Shown here piece by piece: positions 16,721 through 26,116 of a stretch of DNA of 64,000 bases (position 1 is its first letter; the number at the start of each line of letters is the position of its first letter). Below the pieces are notes generated by a model, which was not told the origin of the DNA, made no database searches, and worked only from the letters and a program-made list of their open reading frames with translations. Location of the stretch: assembly GCF_900313035.1 (NCBI RefSeq), contig NZ_OMPS01000044.1, positions 186,001 through 250,000 of the forward strand, in the 5' to 3' direction. The translations under genes were made by a program, and so were the position numbers. Origin of the DNA: Ruegeria sp. EL01 (GTDB lineage Bacteria > Pseudomonadota > Alphaproteobacteria > Rhodobacterales > Rhodobacteraceae).

Positions 16721-18052
16721 TTACTCGGCCGGCGTGGCGTCAGCGTCAGCCTTGCCATAATGCGCGTTGAAGTCTTCTTCGATGGTTTCCGGCGGAACCT
16801 CGGGTTTCTCGATCACACCCAGAAGCGGCAGGATCACAAAGAAATAGCCGAACCAGTAGGCCGATGCGATCAATGAGAAGGTCGCATAGGGCTCTTCCGC
16901 GGGCATCGCGCCCAGCCACATCAGGGCAAAGAAATCGACGATCAGCAGGTAGAACCACCATTTGAACATCGGACGGTACTTGCCCGAACGCACGCTCGAC
17001 GTGTCCAACCAGGGTGCCAGCGCCATCGCCAGGATCGCACCGAACATCGCCAGGACACCAAAGAACTTGGCGTCAACGATACCACCGGTCACAAAGCTTG
17101 CGATCTGCACGACCCAGACTTCGCCGGTGAACGCCCGCAGGATCGCGTAGAACGGCAGGAAGTACCATTCGGGAACTATGTGCGCAGGCGTGACCAGCGG
17201 GTTGGCTTCGATGTAGTTATCCGGGTGGCCCAGGTAGTTCGGCATGTAGCCAACGATGGCCCAGAAAACGACCAGGATCACGGCCAGCGCAAACAGGTCT
17301 TTGATCACGAAATAGGGCCAGAACGGCAGCGTGTCTTTTTCAGCCTCAGCTTTCGAGCCACGTCGCACCTCAACACCCGTTGGGTTGTTGTTGCCCGTGG
17401 TGTGGAAGGCCCAGATATGCACGACCACCAGCGCCGCAATGATGAAGGGCAGCAGGTAGTGCAGTGAGAAGAAGCGGTTCAGCGTCGCGTTGTCCACGGC
17501 GGGTCCGCCCAGCAACCATGTCTGGATCGCTTCACCCACAAACGGGATCGCGCCAAACAGACCGGTGATCACGGTTGCGCCCCAAAAAGACATCTGCCCC
17601 CAGGGCAGAACATAACCCATGAACGCGGTACCCATCATCATCAGATAGATGAGCATCCCGATGATCCATGTGATTTCACGCGGGGCTTTGTATGAGCCAT
17701 AGAAAAGACCGCGGAAGATATGGATATAGACCGCCACAAAGAACAGCGATGCGCCATTCATGTGCAGATAGCGGATCATGTAACCGCCATTCACGTTGCG
17801 CATGATATGTTCGATGCTGGCAAAGGCCAGATCAACATGCGGAGTGTAATGCATCACCAGGACGATACCGGTGACGATTTGCAACGCCAGACAGAACGTC
17901 AGGACGATGCCCCAGATCCACATCCAATTCAGGTTCTTGGGGGTCGGGATCATAAGGGTGTCATACAGCAGGCCAACGATGGGCAGGCGGCTGTGCAGCC
18001 ATTTCTCGCCGTTTGTCTTCGGCTCGTAATGATCGTGGGGAATTCCGGACAT
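16721..18052 (-). CDS. petB: cytochrome b of the bc1 complex
   Basis: A 443-residue integral membrane protein carrying both b-type haems. Visible landmarks are the His residues in [11 protein letters not shown] and [27 protein letters not shown] near the Qo site, and [15 protein letters not shown] (the PEWY motif). Eight helices are expected and the hydrophobicity fits. The start at 18050-18052 ([19 protein letters not shown]) matches the family; a 15-codon extension is unlikely. Spacing to petA is 11 bases. Confidence 0.97.
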   Translation of the reverse strand: MSGIPHDHYEPKTNGEKWLHSRLPIVGLLYDTLMIPTPKNLNWMWIWGIVLTFCLALQIVTGIVLVMHYTPHVDLAFASIEHIMRNVNGGYMIRYLHMNGASLFFVAVYIHIFRGLFYGSYKAPREITWIIGMLIYLMMMGTAFMGYVLPWGQMSFWGATVITGLFGAIPFVGEAIQTWLLGGPAVDNATLNRFFSLHYLLPFIIAALVVVHIWAFHTTGNNNPTGVEVRRGSKAEAEKDTLPFWPYFVIKDLFALAVILVVFWAIVGYMPNYLGHPDNYIEANPLVTPAHIVPEWYFLPFYAILRAFTGEVWVVQIASFVTGGIVDAKFFGVLAMFGAILAMALAPWLDTSSVRSGKYRPMFKWWFYLLIVDFFALMWLGAMPAEEPYATFSLIASAYWFGYFFVILPLLGVIEKPEVPPETIEEDFNAHYGKADADATPAE

Positions 18053-18063
18053 TTGGGTCTCCC

Positions 18064-18648
18064 TTAGCCGAGTTTGATGGTGGAGGCGTCCACCCATTCA
18101 ACAGGCGGAATTGGCAGGTTCTCAGGCGCAGGGCCTTTGCGGATACGACCGGCAAGGTCGTAATGCGAGCCGTGGCAGGGGCAGAACCAACCGCCAAAAT
18201 CACCGGCATCACCCAATGGCACACAGCCCAGGTGGGTACAAACACCCATCTGAACGATCCAGGCACCGGGCGCTTCGCCTTCGGGCGAGGGCATAACGCG
18301 GTTGGCATCGGTTGCCGGTGCATCGGCGTTCAGGTTCGCGTTACGCGCCAGCGGATCGGGCAGAGCGGCTAGCCCTTCTTCGTCCTGCTGCGCTGCTTCC
18401 TGAATTTCTGCGCCAGTACGGTGGCGGATAAAGACGGGCTTACCCAACCATTTAACGGTCAGCTGCGTACCCGGCTCGACCCCGCTGACATCCTGACGGA
18501 TCGAGGACATCGCCTGCACATCCGCCGAAGGGTTCATCTGATTCACCAAGGGCCAGACGACGGCCCCTGTAGCAACGACACCTGCGCCGCCAGCGACGTA
18601 GTAGAGGAAATCTCTGCGGGTGCCTTCGTGGTCTTCTGCGTGGGACAC
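18064..18648 (-). CDS. petA: Rieske iron-sulfur subunit of the bc1 complex
   Basis: A 194-residue protein starting at GTG (18646-18648), preceded by GGAGATAACCTC. This gives [20 protein letters not shown], the usual twin-arginine anchor; the longer frame upstream would add 19 unsupported residues. The 2Fe-2S ligands are in [10 protein letters not shown] and CPCHGSHYD, and both cysteines of the disulfide are present. It takes electrons from quinol at the Qo site and moves between cytochromes b and c1. It is the first gene of the operon, and the promoter should lie in 18649-19050. Confidence 0.96.
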   Translation of the reverse strand: MSHAEDHEGTRRDFLYYVAGGAGVVATGAVVWPLVNQMNPSADVQAMSSIRQDVSGVEPGTQLTVKWLGKPVFIRHRTGAEIQEAAQQDEEGLAALPDPLARNANLNADAPATDANRVMPSPEGEAPGAWIVQMGVCTHLGCVPLGDAGDFGGWFCPCHGSHYDLAGRIRKGPAPENLPIPPVEWVDASTIKLG

Positions 18649-19110
18649 GAGGTTATCTCCGATTTTCTGGCGCCCGAGAACGGGCAAATAGCTCGCGCAC
18701 CGCACGAATGCGGCGTCTTAACCGCGCTATCTATCGGGGAGAATAGAGTTCGTCTAGCGGTCTTAAATGCGCAATACGCCGCATCTGGGCATTATGTCAC
18801 GCCGCAACGGGATTTTTTTGATGTCCCGCAGCCACATCTTTTGTCGCCACATCGAATCGAGAGGTGTTGATTCGACCCGGAATGTTACACCGTCTCAGCG
18901 TCGTTTAAGCCGGCTTGGCGATGTTAAGGCAATTTGCGGCCTTTCCGGCCAGACTCTCGCATTCTTCAAGCGCCTTGCTGCCACAAGAAGAAGCTTCCGT
19001 CTTAAATCATTATTTTTAAATAGATATTTTTCCGCATCAGTTTCCTGTTGCACATTTTACGCGATCGCAAGTAAGTCCGCGTCGCGCGAACTCCTATCAG
19101 GAGAAACCCC
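18649..19110. other. divergent control region between petA and a c-type cytochrome gene
   Basis: About 460 bases with no convincing gene. It must hold promoters for petABC (minus) and for the cytochrome at 19111 (plus). An AT-rich stretch at 19005-19035 is the likeliest promoter area for the latter. AGGAG lies at about 19096-19100, ahead of its ATG. I could not assign exact -35/-10 boxes. Confidence 0.5.
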
Positions 19111-19557
19111 ATGTCAAAGGTCAATTTGATCGCAATCTTGTTCATGTCTGCCTTTTCCACCCAAGCCATTGCATCTGGTGATCCGGCAAAAGGTGAAAAG
19201 CTCTACAACCGATGTTCGTCCTGCCATGCAATCATCAAGGACGGCGAAGTTTTGGTGAAAGGCGGAATAACCGGCCCGAATCTCTATGGTGTTGTCGGTC
19301 GCGTTGCCGGGTCTGAGGCTGATTATCGCTATGGAAGCGAACGACTACCGATTGGTATGTTCACCGACGACATGATCCGCGCAGGCGAAGCAGGGCTCGT
19401 CTGGTCTGAGGAAAACATCGCCACCTATTCCGAAGACCCCATTGAATTCATCAAAATCTATCTGAATGATGAAACCGCCCGCCCCAACATGAGCGTCAAG
19501 TTGAAGAAGGGTTCCGAGGACATCGCGGCCTTTCTTGCCACGTTCAACGCGCAGTAA
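19111..19557 (+). CDS. class I c-type cytochrome (c2-like)
   Basis: A 148-residue periplasmic monohaem cytochrome. The signal peptide MSKVNLIAILFMSAFSTQAI ends near ASG. CSSCH at about residue 35 binds haem, and RPNMSVKL near residue 130 offers the Met ligand. Insertions typical of cytochrome c2 and mitochondrial-type c are present (GPNLYGVVGRVAG). Its place beside petABC suggests it accepts electrons from cytochrome c1 and passes them to an oxidase, which is inference. Confidence 0.88.
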   Translation: MSKVNLIAILFMSAFSTQAIASGDPAKGEKLYNRCSSCHAIIKDGEVLVKGGITGPNLYGVVGRVAGSEADYRYGSERLPIGMFTDDMIRAGEAGLVWSEENIATYSEDPIEFIKIYLNDETARPNMSVKLKKGSEDIAAFLATFNAQ

Positions 19558-19581
19558 GACGATTCCCTGAACAGACGTTGG

Positions 19582-20196
19582 TCACGTCCTTCGCATCAAC
19601 GTGGCCAGCAGTTCGGATTCGCTCCCAAAACCATGCGCGTGCACCCGATCGGCGGCCCGAAGACGCACTTCGTCCGTTTTGTTCTGGTTCAGCTTCCATG
19701 TCCCCTGAATGTCATCGACCCGCATTCGGCACGGGACAATCATTCGCATCATTCTGGCCAGGACTTCGTCGGGCATCTTTCCAGTGGTCCATGGGGGTTT
19801 CGGCAACAGACGCTCTTCGTAGAAGGCGGACTGTCGATCCAGCAGGTCAAGCAACGAGTCATGCGGCAACTGCTCAAGCTGGCCCGTCAGATGCACCGCC
19901 ACGTAATTCCAGGTCGGTACCTGATCCTCGATCTCATACCAATCGGGTGAAATGTACACATCCGGCCCCGACACAGCGATCCGTACGGTTTGTGGTTGCT
20001 CTAACATCCTTACGATGGGATTCGAGCGCACCAGATGCAGATCAGCCTGCAATCCATCCACGGTCAGCAGAAACGGAACGTGACTCAGGACTGGGGCATC
20101 CTCGGTCGACACCGCCAGAACGCCAAAGGCGCGATCCCGTGCAAACGCGACATGACGAGCGTGTTCTTCGGCGCGGAAGGCAGGGTTTGGGTGCAT
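19582..20196 (-). CDS. PaiB-family FMN-binding regulator-like protein
   Basis: A 204-residue protein. MHPNPAFRAEEHARHVAFAR and SHVPFLLTVDGLQADLHLVR followed by PDWYEIEDQVPTWNYVAVHL are characteristic of the PaiB/FMN-binding negative regulator family, which has a split-barrel flavin fold. Bacillus PaiB represses sporulation and protease genes, but most relatives are uncharacterised and may be flavoenzymes. It is divergent from the FMN riboswitch and ribH, with only about 60 bases between its start and the riboswitch, so promoter elements must be shared or abutting. Confidence 0.86.
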   Translation of the reverse strand: MHPNPAFRAEEHARHVAFARDRAFGVLAVSTEDAPVLSHVPFLLTVDGLQADLHLVRSNPIVRMLEQPQTVRIAVSGPDVYISPDWYEIEDQVPTWNYVAVHLTGQLEQLPHDSLLDLLDRQSAFYEERLLPKPPWTTGKMPDEVLARMMRMIVPCRMRVDDIQGTWKLNQNKTDEVRLRAADRVHAHGFGSESELLATLMRRT

Positions 20197-20255
20197 CGCT
20201 ATTCTCCTGGCAAAATCTCTTGCAGAATTGGCGCCACCTTGGCAAGGTCGCCCCT

Positions 20256-20396
20256 GTTCTCAGGGCGGGGCGAAATTCCCCACCGGCGGTATGCGGGCTT
20301 TGATCCGTAAGCCCGCGAGCGGCCCCGGTGTTCGGGGTGACAAGCAGATCTGGTGAGAGACCAGAGCCGACGGTTATAGTCCGGATGAAAGAGAAC
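20256..20396 (+). promoter_or_regulatory. FMN riboswitch (RFN element)
   Basis: The canonical RFN core is present: CAGGGCGGGGCGAAATTCCC with CACCGGCGGT near the 5' end, then GAGCGGCCCC, GACAAGCAGATCTGGTGAGA and AGTCCGGATGAAAGAGAAC at the 3' end. P1 is GTTCTC (20256-20261) with GAGAAC (20391-20396). It lies about 135 bases ahead of the ribH start. When FMN binds, ribH expression should fall. I did not find a strong terminator after it, so control of translation initiation is more likely. Confidence 0.96.
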
Positions 20397-20530
20397 GTGC
20401 AGTGCGCCGATGATACGGCGTGGCTGCTCGTGATCGCCTTGGGTGACGTGTCATGTCGTGCTGGCAGAGAAAAGTGGATACCGGTTTTTGCGACCGCCAG
20501 CAGACCACCAAACCGCGAAAGGAGATCATG

Positions 20531-20971
20531 ATGACACACACCCGCTATGCTTTTATCAAAGCCAACTGGCATTCCGATATCGTTGACCGCGCGCTTGACG
20601 GCTTTCAGCAGCTCATTCCCGCCGAACAAGTCGATGTATTCGACGTCCCCGGCGCGTTCGAGATGCCCCTGCTGGCCCGCGATCTGGCCCAGACCGGGCG
20701 TTACGGCGCTGTCGCCTGTGCCGCCTTCGTCGTGGATGGTGGCATTTACCGGCATGATTTTGTGGCCCAAGCCGTGGTTGACGGGCTGATGCGCGCCGGG
20801 CTGGACACCGGTATTCCTGTCCTGTCGGTCTCTCTGACGCCGCACCAATATCAGGAAACGGAACACCACAACGCGATCTACCGCGCGCATTTCATCGAAA
20901 AGGGGCGCGAAGCGGCCCAGGCTGCGCTGAAGATTACAAAGACACGCGACTCTCTTTCGCGAGCCGCCTGA
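20531..20971 (+). CDS. ribH: 6,7-dimethyl-8-ribityllumazine synthase (type II-like)
   Basis: A 146-residue protein. It joins the ribityl-pyrimidine and dihydroxybutanone phosphate to make the riboflavin precursor. The motifs ANWHSDIVDRALDGF, VFDVPGAFEMPLLARDL and GGIYRHDFVAQAVVDGLMRA cover the active site, including the catalytic His. Lack of the usual rib-operon neighbours and the upstream FMN riboswitch resemble the RibH2 gene of rhizobia and Brucella. ATGATG at 20528/20531 gives two starts; the second has better spacing from GGAG at 20521-20524. Confidence 0.92.
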   Translation: MTHTRYAFIKANWHSDIVDRALDGFQQLIPAEQVDVFDVPGAFEMPLLARDLAQTGRYGAVACAAFVVDGGIYRHDFVAQAVVDGLMRAGLDTGIPVLSVSLTPHQYQETEHHNAIYRAHFIEKGREAAQAALKITKTRDSLSRAA

Positions 20972-20972
20972 T

Positions 20973-20995
20973 CTTCATCTTTTCAGAAATACTCC
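20973..20995 (-). repeat. dispersed 3'-end motif, copy 2
   Basis: On the minus strand it reads GGAGTATTTCTGAAAAGATG then AAG. It is a looser match to the copies at 15786 and 27361, sharing GGA-TA-TTT and AGATGAA. It starts one base past the ribH stop. Confidence 0.4.
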
Positions 20996-21098
20996 ATAGC
21001 GCCGCCCACCGGGCGGCGCTACATCGCAAGTCAAACGCAAATCCGCTTGAGGCCAAAGACACTCCCCGCTAATCACGACGCACAAAGGAGCATGCCTT

Positions 21099-22199
21099 AT
21101 GTCGATGAACAGTTTTGGCCATCTATTCCGCGTTACCACCTGGGGCGAAAGCCACGGACCAGCGCTGGGCGCCACTGTCGATGGCTGCCCTCCGGGTGTG
21201 AAAATCGACGAAGCGATGATCCAGCACTGGTTGGACAAACGTAAACCGGGGCAGAACAAGTTCACAACACAACGCCGCGAGGCGGACGCCGTGAAGATCA
21301 TGTCCGGCGTGTTTGAAGGCCAGACAACCGGTACCCCAATTCAGTTGATGATCGAAAACACCGATCAACGCTCGAAGGACTACGGCGACATCATGGACAA
21401 GTTCCGTCCGGGGCATGCCGATATCACTTACTGGCAGAAATACGGGATCCGCGATTATCGCGGCGGCGGGCGCAGTTCGGCCCGCGAAACGGCATCACGC
21501 GTGGCGGCCGGAGGGCTGGCGCGCGAAGCGATCAAGCAGATTGCGCCGAATGTTCAGATCACCGGTTACATGACCCAGATCGGCCCACACAAGATCGACC
21601 GGGGCAATTTCGACTGGTCACAGATTGAACAGAACCCGTTCTGGACCCCAGACGCCAAGGCCGCCGAGGATTGGGCCACGTATCTGGATGGCCTGCGTAA
21701 GTCAGGCAATTCCGTTGGTGCCATTGTCGAGGTGGTTGCCCGCGGTGTCCCCGCCGGCATCGGCGCGCCGGTTTATGCCAAGTTAGACACTGACCTGGCC
21801 GCCGCGATGATGTCAATCAACGCCGTCAAAGGGGTTGAAATCGGTGAAGGTATGGCCGCTGCCGAACTTACGGGTGAGGCCAACGCAGACGAGATATTCA
21901 TGGGTCAGAACGGCCCGCAATACAACTCGAACCACTCCGGCGGGATACTGGGTGGGATTTCCACAGGGCAGGATGTTGTTGTGCGCTTTGCTGTGAAACC
22001 AACCTCATCTATCCTGACAACGCGCAAGACCATAACCAAATCCGGCGAAGAGACAGAGATCATCACCAAGGGCCGCCACGATCCTTGCGTCGGCATTCGG
22101 GCGGTTCCGGTGGGCGAGGCGATGATGGCCTGCGTGATCCTCGACCACCTACTGCTGCACCGGGGTCAGATCGGCGAGAATCGTGGCCATATTGGCTGA
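21099..22199 (+). CDS. aroC: chorismate synthase
   Basis: A 366-residue enzyme that converts EPSP to chorismate, the last shikimate step, using reduced FMN. Signature blocks are [12 protein letters not shown] near residue 12, [16 protein letters not shown] near 125 with key basic residues, and a C-terminal [25 protein letters not shown] lies nine bases before the ATG. FMN dependence makes its place just downstream of riboswitch-ribH notable, though about 127 bases separate the two genes. Confidence 0.96.
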   Translation: MSMNSFGHLFRVTTWGESHGPALGATVDGCPPGVKIDEAMIQHWLDKRKPGQNKFTTQRREADAVKIMSGVFEGQTTGTPIQLMIENTDQRSKDYGDIMDKFRPGHADITYWQKYGIRDYRGGGRSSARETASRVAAGGLAREAIKQIAPNVQITGYMTQIGPHKIDRGNFDWSQIEQNPFWTPDAKAAEDWATYLDGLRKSGNSVGAIVEVVARGVPAGIGAPVYAKLDTDLAAAMMSINAVKGVEIGEGMAAAELTGEANADEIFMGQNGPQYNSNHSGGILGGISTGQDVVVRFAVKPTSSILTTRKTITKSGEETEIITKGRHDPCVGIRAVPVGEAMMACVILDHLLLHRGQIGENRGHIG

Positions 22200-22845
22200 G
22201 CTACGCACCCTGCTGCGTGAGGTTGTCATACAGCGGATGCAGACCGATCCCGCCCATGATCTGGCACATCTGGATCGGGTCTGGGTCAATGCTCAGTTGA
22301 TCGCGGACGATCATGCGGACATGACGGTATTGCTGGCTGCCAGTTATCTGCATGATCTGGTGAACCTGCCCAAGGACCACGCCGACCGCCATTTGGCATC
22401 CCGTAGATCCGCAGGGGAATCAGAGCCTATTCTTGCTGAATTGGGCTTTGAGGCGGCGGATATTCACGCCGTGCAACACGCGATCGAAGCCCATAGTTTC
22501 TCGGCCAACATCCGACCAGAAACGTCCGAAGCCCGTGTTTTACGCGATGCAGACCGGCTGGATGCGTTGGGCGCGATTGGGATTGCCCGCACATTCTCGG
22601 TGTCTGGTGCTCTGGGTCGGGTGCTCTACGATCCGGCCGACCCGTTTGCCGAAAATCGCGCGCTGGATGATCTTCAATTCTCTATCGATCACTGGAAGGT
22701 CAAACTGCTGAACCTGCCACAGGACATGCTGACTGAAGGCGGCAAACGGCTTGCTCAACACAGAACCGTCTGGATGATCCGCTATCTGGAAGAGCTAGCA
22801 AACGAAATCGGCAATCCTCTGCCGCAATCATGGATCGATCCCTGA
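22183..22845 (+). CDS. HD-domain phosphohydrolase
   Basis: A 220-residue protein. [13 protein letters not shown] near residue 22 supplies one metal His pair and [15 protein letters not shown] near 50 the HD pair. [10 protein letters not shown] and [18 protein letters not shown] carry later ligands. The family includes metal-dependent phosphohydrolases related to YedJ; substrate is unknown. The GTG at 22183 lies inside the end of aroC (17-base overlap), suggesting translational coupling. Confidence 0.85.
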   Translation: MAILAELRTLLREVVIQRMQTDPAHDLAHLDRVWVNAQLIADDHADMTVLLAASYLHDLVNLPKDHADRHLASRRSAGESEPILAELGFEAADIHAVQHAIEAHSFSANIRPETSEARVLRDADRLDALGAIGIARTFSVSGALGRVLYDPADPFAENRALDDLQFSIDHWKVKLLNLPQDMLTEGGKRLAQHRTVWMIRYLEELANEIGNPLPQSWIDP

Positions 22846-22890
22846 TCCGATCCGTTGATCTTTCCGCGTCAAAGGCGCAAGGTCCCGCCG

Positions 22891-23826
22891 ATGGCAAAAT
22901 CCTTAACATCGCATCGACCGGTCCTGGCCGTGACGCTGAAGCTCAGCGCCCTGTTTCTGTTCACGTCTATGTCGGCTTTGGTCAAGGTGCTGTCCGAGGA
23001 TTTCCCGCCTGGTGAGCTGGTTTTCTTCCGGTCGTTGTTTGCCATTCCGATCATCATAATCTGGCTGATTGCACGCGGTGAGCTGGCGCAAGGCTTTGTT
23101 GTCAAGAAACCGATGGGCCATTTCTGGCGCGGAGTATTAGGCACAACCGCCATGGGCCTGACCTTTACCGGGCTGAGCCTACTGCCGCTGCCCGAGGTCA
23201 CTGCGATTGGGTATGCCACACCCATCTTCACCCTGATTCTGGCGGCTGTAATGCTGGGCGAACGTATCCGCATGATCCGTATTGGGGCCGTCGCCCTGGG
23301 CCTTTTTGGCGTTCTGATCATGGTCTGGCCGCGCCTTGGCAGCACCGAAATGGAAACGGCTGCCACGATTGGTGCGCTCTGTGTTTTGGGGGCGACCATT
23401 GCCCGGTCGTTTGTGCAAATACACATTCGGCAACTGGTGCAGGTGGATCATCCCGCCGCCATTGTTTTCTATTTTTGCGTCACTGGAACGCTGCTGTCGG
23501 GTTTGACGGCTTTTTGGGGCTGGACCATGCCCACATGGGAACAGGCGACGATCTTGATCGCGGTTGGATTGACCGGTGGCGTGGCCCAGATCCTCGTGAC
23601 CTCGTCTTATCGGTTCGGGCAGGCGTCGATGCTGGCGCCCTATGATTACACCACCATGCTGTTTGCCATTGTCATCGGCTATATTTGGTTCGACGAATTG
23701 CCGACAGTTGCCATCCTGATCGGGGCCGCGCTGGTGATCGCGGGCAACGTGGTAGTGATTTGGCGCGAACATCAACTGGGGCTGGAACGCGGCAAAGCGC
23801 GTTCTGTCACGGACCCCAAAGCGTGA
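22891..23826 (+). CDS. DMT-superfamily (EamA) transporter
   Basis: A 311-residue, ten-helix membrane protein with two EamA repeats: KLSALFLFTSMSALVKVLSE near residue 15 and LCVLGATIARSFVQIHIRQL near 160. It has the same length and layout as the protein at 3390-4325, but the sequences are not close. It starts at ATG 22891 after MIFPRQRRKVPP, which was dropped because the TM1 lead is normal without it. Likely a metabolite exporter. Confidence 0.86.
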   Translation: MAKSLTSHRPVLAVTLKLSALFLFTSMSALVKVLSEDFPPGELVFFRSLFAIPIIIIWLIARGELAQGFVVKKPMGHFWRGVLGTTAMGLTFTGLSLLPLPEVTAIGYATPIFTLILAAVMLGERIRMIRIGAVALGLFGVLIMVWPRLGSTEMETAATIGALCVLGATIARSFVQIHIRQLVQVDHPAAIVFYFCVTGTLLSGLTAFWGWTMPTWEQATILIAVGLTGGVAQILVTSSYRFGQASMLAPYDYTTMLFAIVIGYIWFDELPTVAILIGAALVIAGNVVVIWREHQLGLERGKARSVTDPKA

Positions 23827-23882
23827 CTTTACCTTTTGCGAACTTCCCCTAGGTTGGGCGCAACAGTTAAAGAGGGTTTCCC

Positions 23883-24482
23883 ATGAGCGACGCGCAGGAT
23901 CATAAGGACAAGATGCAAAAGGTGCAGGCCAAGCACCGCAAAAAAGTATCCGAGGCCGTCGACCCGGGACGTGGGCTGGTTCTGATCAATACCGGTAAGG
24001 GCAAAGGCAAATCCTCGGCCGCGTTTGGCGTCGTGATCCGTGCATTGGGCTGGGGTCAGAAGGTCGCTGTTGTGCAGTTCATCAAAGGCAAATGGAAAAC
24101 CGGCGAGCGGCGCTTTTTCCAAGAGCGTGATCTGGTGACCTGGCACACGATGGGTGAGGGTTTCACCTGGGACACCCAGGATCGCGAGCGTGATATCGCG
24201 GCGGCCAATGCGGCCTTCGACAAAGCCTGCAACCTGATGGCAAACGGCGAGTATGATCTGGTTGTTCTCGACGAGATCAACATCGCGCTGCGCTATGAGT
24301 ACCTGTCGATTGACCAAGTGATCGAAGGTCTAAACGCGCGATCCGACCGCACGAGTGTCTTCCTGACCGGGCGTGACGCGCCACAAGAGCTACGGGATTA
24401 TGCTGATCTGGTGACAGAAATGACCGAAGAGAAACACCCGTTCCAATCCGGGATCAAAGCCCAGCGCGGTGTGGATTACTAA
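23883..24482 (+). CDS. cobO: cob(I)yrinic acid a,c-diamide adenosyltransferase
   Basis: A 199-residue CobA/BtuR-type ATP:corrinoid adenosyltransferase. The P-loop is NTGKGKGKSSAAFGVVIRAL near residue 38, followed by VAVVQFIKGKWKTGE and VVLDEINIALRYEYL (Walker-B-like). It adds the 5'-deoxyadenosyl group to reduced corrinoids in cobalamin synthesis or salvage. No other cobalamin gene or B12 riboswitch is nearby. AGAGGG precedes the ATG. Confidence 0.94.
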   Translation: MSDAQDHKDKMQKVQAKHRKKVSEAVDPGRGLVLINTGKGKGKSSAAFGVVIRALGWGQKVAVVQFIKGKWKTGERRFFQERDLVTWHTMGEGFTWDTQDRERDIAAANAAFDKACNLMANGEYDLVVLDEINIALRYEYLSIDQVIEGLNARSDRTSVFLTGRDAPQELRDYADLVTEMTEEKHPFQSGIKAQRGVDY

Positions 24483-24521
24483 AAGGTCAAAAGATCGACG
24501 CGGGGTTTTCCTCGGCGTCGA

Positions 24522-24878
24522 TCACTCACCTGTTGTGCGTCGTTTCGCCAGCAGGGTTTCAAAGACATACCGCACCGATCCGCGCCGACTGGCTGCGCTT
24601 TCGGGCAATATCGTGTCCGTCACAGGTTCTTCATCTGCGAGCGCGCGTTTCTTCTGATCGGCATAGGCTGCAAAATCATCATCACAACACGAGCATCCAC
24701 ACGACGTGGCCGCATCATGTCGGGAGATGATTTCGTCGAGCGTATCGCCCATTCCTGACCCTTTCGCCCCTGAGGCTTTCCAATCTGCAATTCGTTTCCG
24801 AGGCGGCGGCGTGCCATCACCATGTCCTGCGCTAAGCACGCGAACCGCCTCGAAACTCAGTGCCGGATGGTAGATCAT
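24522..24878 (-). CDS. Cys-containing small protein, unknown
   Basis: A 118-residue protein of no family I recognise. The centre has DAATSCGCSCCDDDFAAYAD, four cysteines in six residues followed by acidic residues, which suggests a metal or cluster site or a redox role. The N-terminal half is basic and Pro-rich (GTPPPRKRIADWKASGA). Codon use supports coding on this strand. Start choice is weak: ATG 24878 lacks a ribosome binding site, and ATG 24752 (MGDTLDEIISRHD) is an alternative. It lies between cobO and ilvE. Confidence 0.55.
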   Translation of the reverse strand: MIYHPALSFEAVRVLSAGHGDGTPPPRKRIADWKASGAKGSGMGDTLDEIISRHDAATSCGCSCCDDDFAAYADQKKRALADEEPVTDTILPESAASRRGSVRYVFETLLAKRRTTGE

Positions 24879-25037
24879 CTGGCGTTGGTATATAACTGAT
24901 TATTTTTGTCAGGAAATTCAAGTCAAAAGTGCATCCCGAACGCAACATGGGTGCAGATTGGTTTTGGCTGTTTATGGAGGGTGTTCGTCAACCTCTGCTT
25001 CAGGGGGCCAGACGGGCCCTGCGACAGAAGAAAAAGT

Positions 25038-25064
25038 GAGCCGCCGGTTCTGAACCGGCGGCTC
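25038..25064 (-). terminator. intrinsic terminator of ilvE
   Basis: A perfect 12-bp stem (GAGCCGCCGGTT with AACCGGCGGCTC) and 3-base loop. On the minus strand it is followed by ACTTTTTCTTC. It lies 27 bases past the ilvE stop. Confidence 0.88.
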
Positions 25065-25090
25065 AAATCCTAATTGTCTCGATCGTGGTG

Positions 25091-25957
25091 TCAGCTGCGG
25101 ACGAGGTTTTCGTAGTCGCCGGCGATTTCACGGGTCAACTCGCCCACCTCAAAGGTGTAGTCGCCGATTTGCCCAACCGGCGTGACCTCGGCCGCTGTGC
25201 CGGTCAGCCAGCATTGTTCGAAACCGGCCATTTCCTCGGGCATGATATGCCGCTCGATCACGTTGATTCCTTTGTCTTTCAACATCTGAATCACGGTCTG
25301 GCGAGTGATACCGTTCAGAAAGCAATCGGCGAGCGGGGTATGCACCTCACCATCTTTCACGAAGAACACATTGGCGCCCGTCGCTTCGGCCACGTATCCA
25401 CGGTAATCCATGAACAAAGCGTCCGAACACCCTTTGGCCTCGGCCTTATGTTTCGAGATCGTGCAGATCATGTAAAGCCCTGCTGCCTTGGCATGCACCG
25501 GGATCGTTTCCGGGCTGGGACGCTTCCAGTCGGCGATGTCCAGCTTAGCGCCCTGCATCTTGGCGTCACCGTAATACGCCCCCCAAGGCCAAACCGCGAC
25601 CGCCATGCGGACCGGGTTCTTCGCCGAAGCCACGCCCATATCTTCACCCGAACCGCGCCAGACAAGTGCCCGCACATAGGCATCTTGCAGCCCACTGGCT
25701 TTCAATGCCTCTTCCTTTGCAGCCTCGATCTGATCAATCGTGTAAGGCATCGGCATATCCAAAGCCTCGGCCGACGCGATCAATCGTTCTGAATGCGCGC
25801 GGCTTTTGAAGATCTTGCCGTTATAGGCGCGCTCACCTTCGAACACGGAGGACGCGTAATGCATCGCGTGGGACAGGAGATGCACGTTGGCGTCCCGCCA
25901 AGGCACCAGTTCGCCATCCATCCAGATGACACCGTCACGATCGTCATACCCCGCCAT
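25091..25957 (-). CDS. ilvE: branched-chain amino acid aminotransferase
   Basis: A 288-residue class IV PLP aminotransferase for Leu, Ile and Val. Signature segments are FEGERAYNGKIFKSRAHSER, the catalytic Lys in IPVHAKAAGLYMICTISKHK, GYVAEATGANVFFVKDGEVH and WLTGTAAEVTPV. GGAGG precedes the ATG at 25955-25957. The open frame continues 213 codons upstream, but that part is the mirror of the petP gene and is not coding. It is divergent from petP. Confidence 0.94.
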   Translation of the reverse strand: MAGYDDRDGVIWMDGELVPWRDANVHLLSHAMHYASSVFEGERAYNGKIFKSRAHSERLIASAEALDMPMPYTIDQIEAAKEEALKASGLQDAYVRALVWRGSGEDMGVASAKNPVRMAVAVWPWGAYYGDAKMQGAKLDIADWKRPSPETIPVHAKAAGLYMICTISKHKAEAKGCSDALFMDYRGYVAEATGANVFFVKDGEVHTPLADCFLNGITRQTVIQMLKDKGINVIERHIMPEEMAGFEQCWLTGTAAEVTPVGQIGDYTFEVGELTREIAGDYENLVRS

Positions 25958-26116
25958 GCGAAACCTCCTGAACCGGGTTGAATTTCCGATTGTTGCGCTA
26001 TTTAGGTCCGATGTGGGCATAAAGTTGCGCAAAAACTGCAATTCGATACCTGTACACTCTTGGAATGTCAATAACGCTGACATAAAGTCGAACCCGTGTA
26101 ACGAATGAGGCATGAT

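Noticed and set aside
23827..23882. A B12 riboswitch ahead of cobO
   Set aside because: Only 56 bases lie between the genes, far too short, and no B12-box motif is present.
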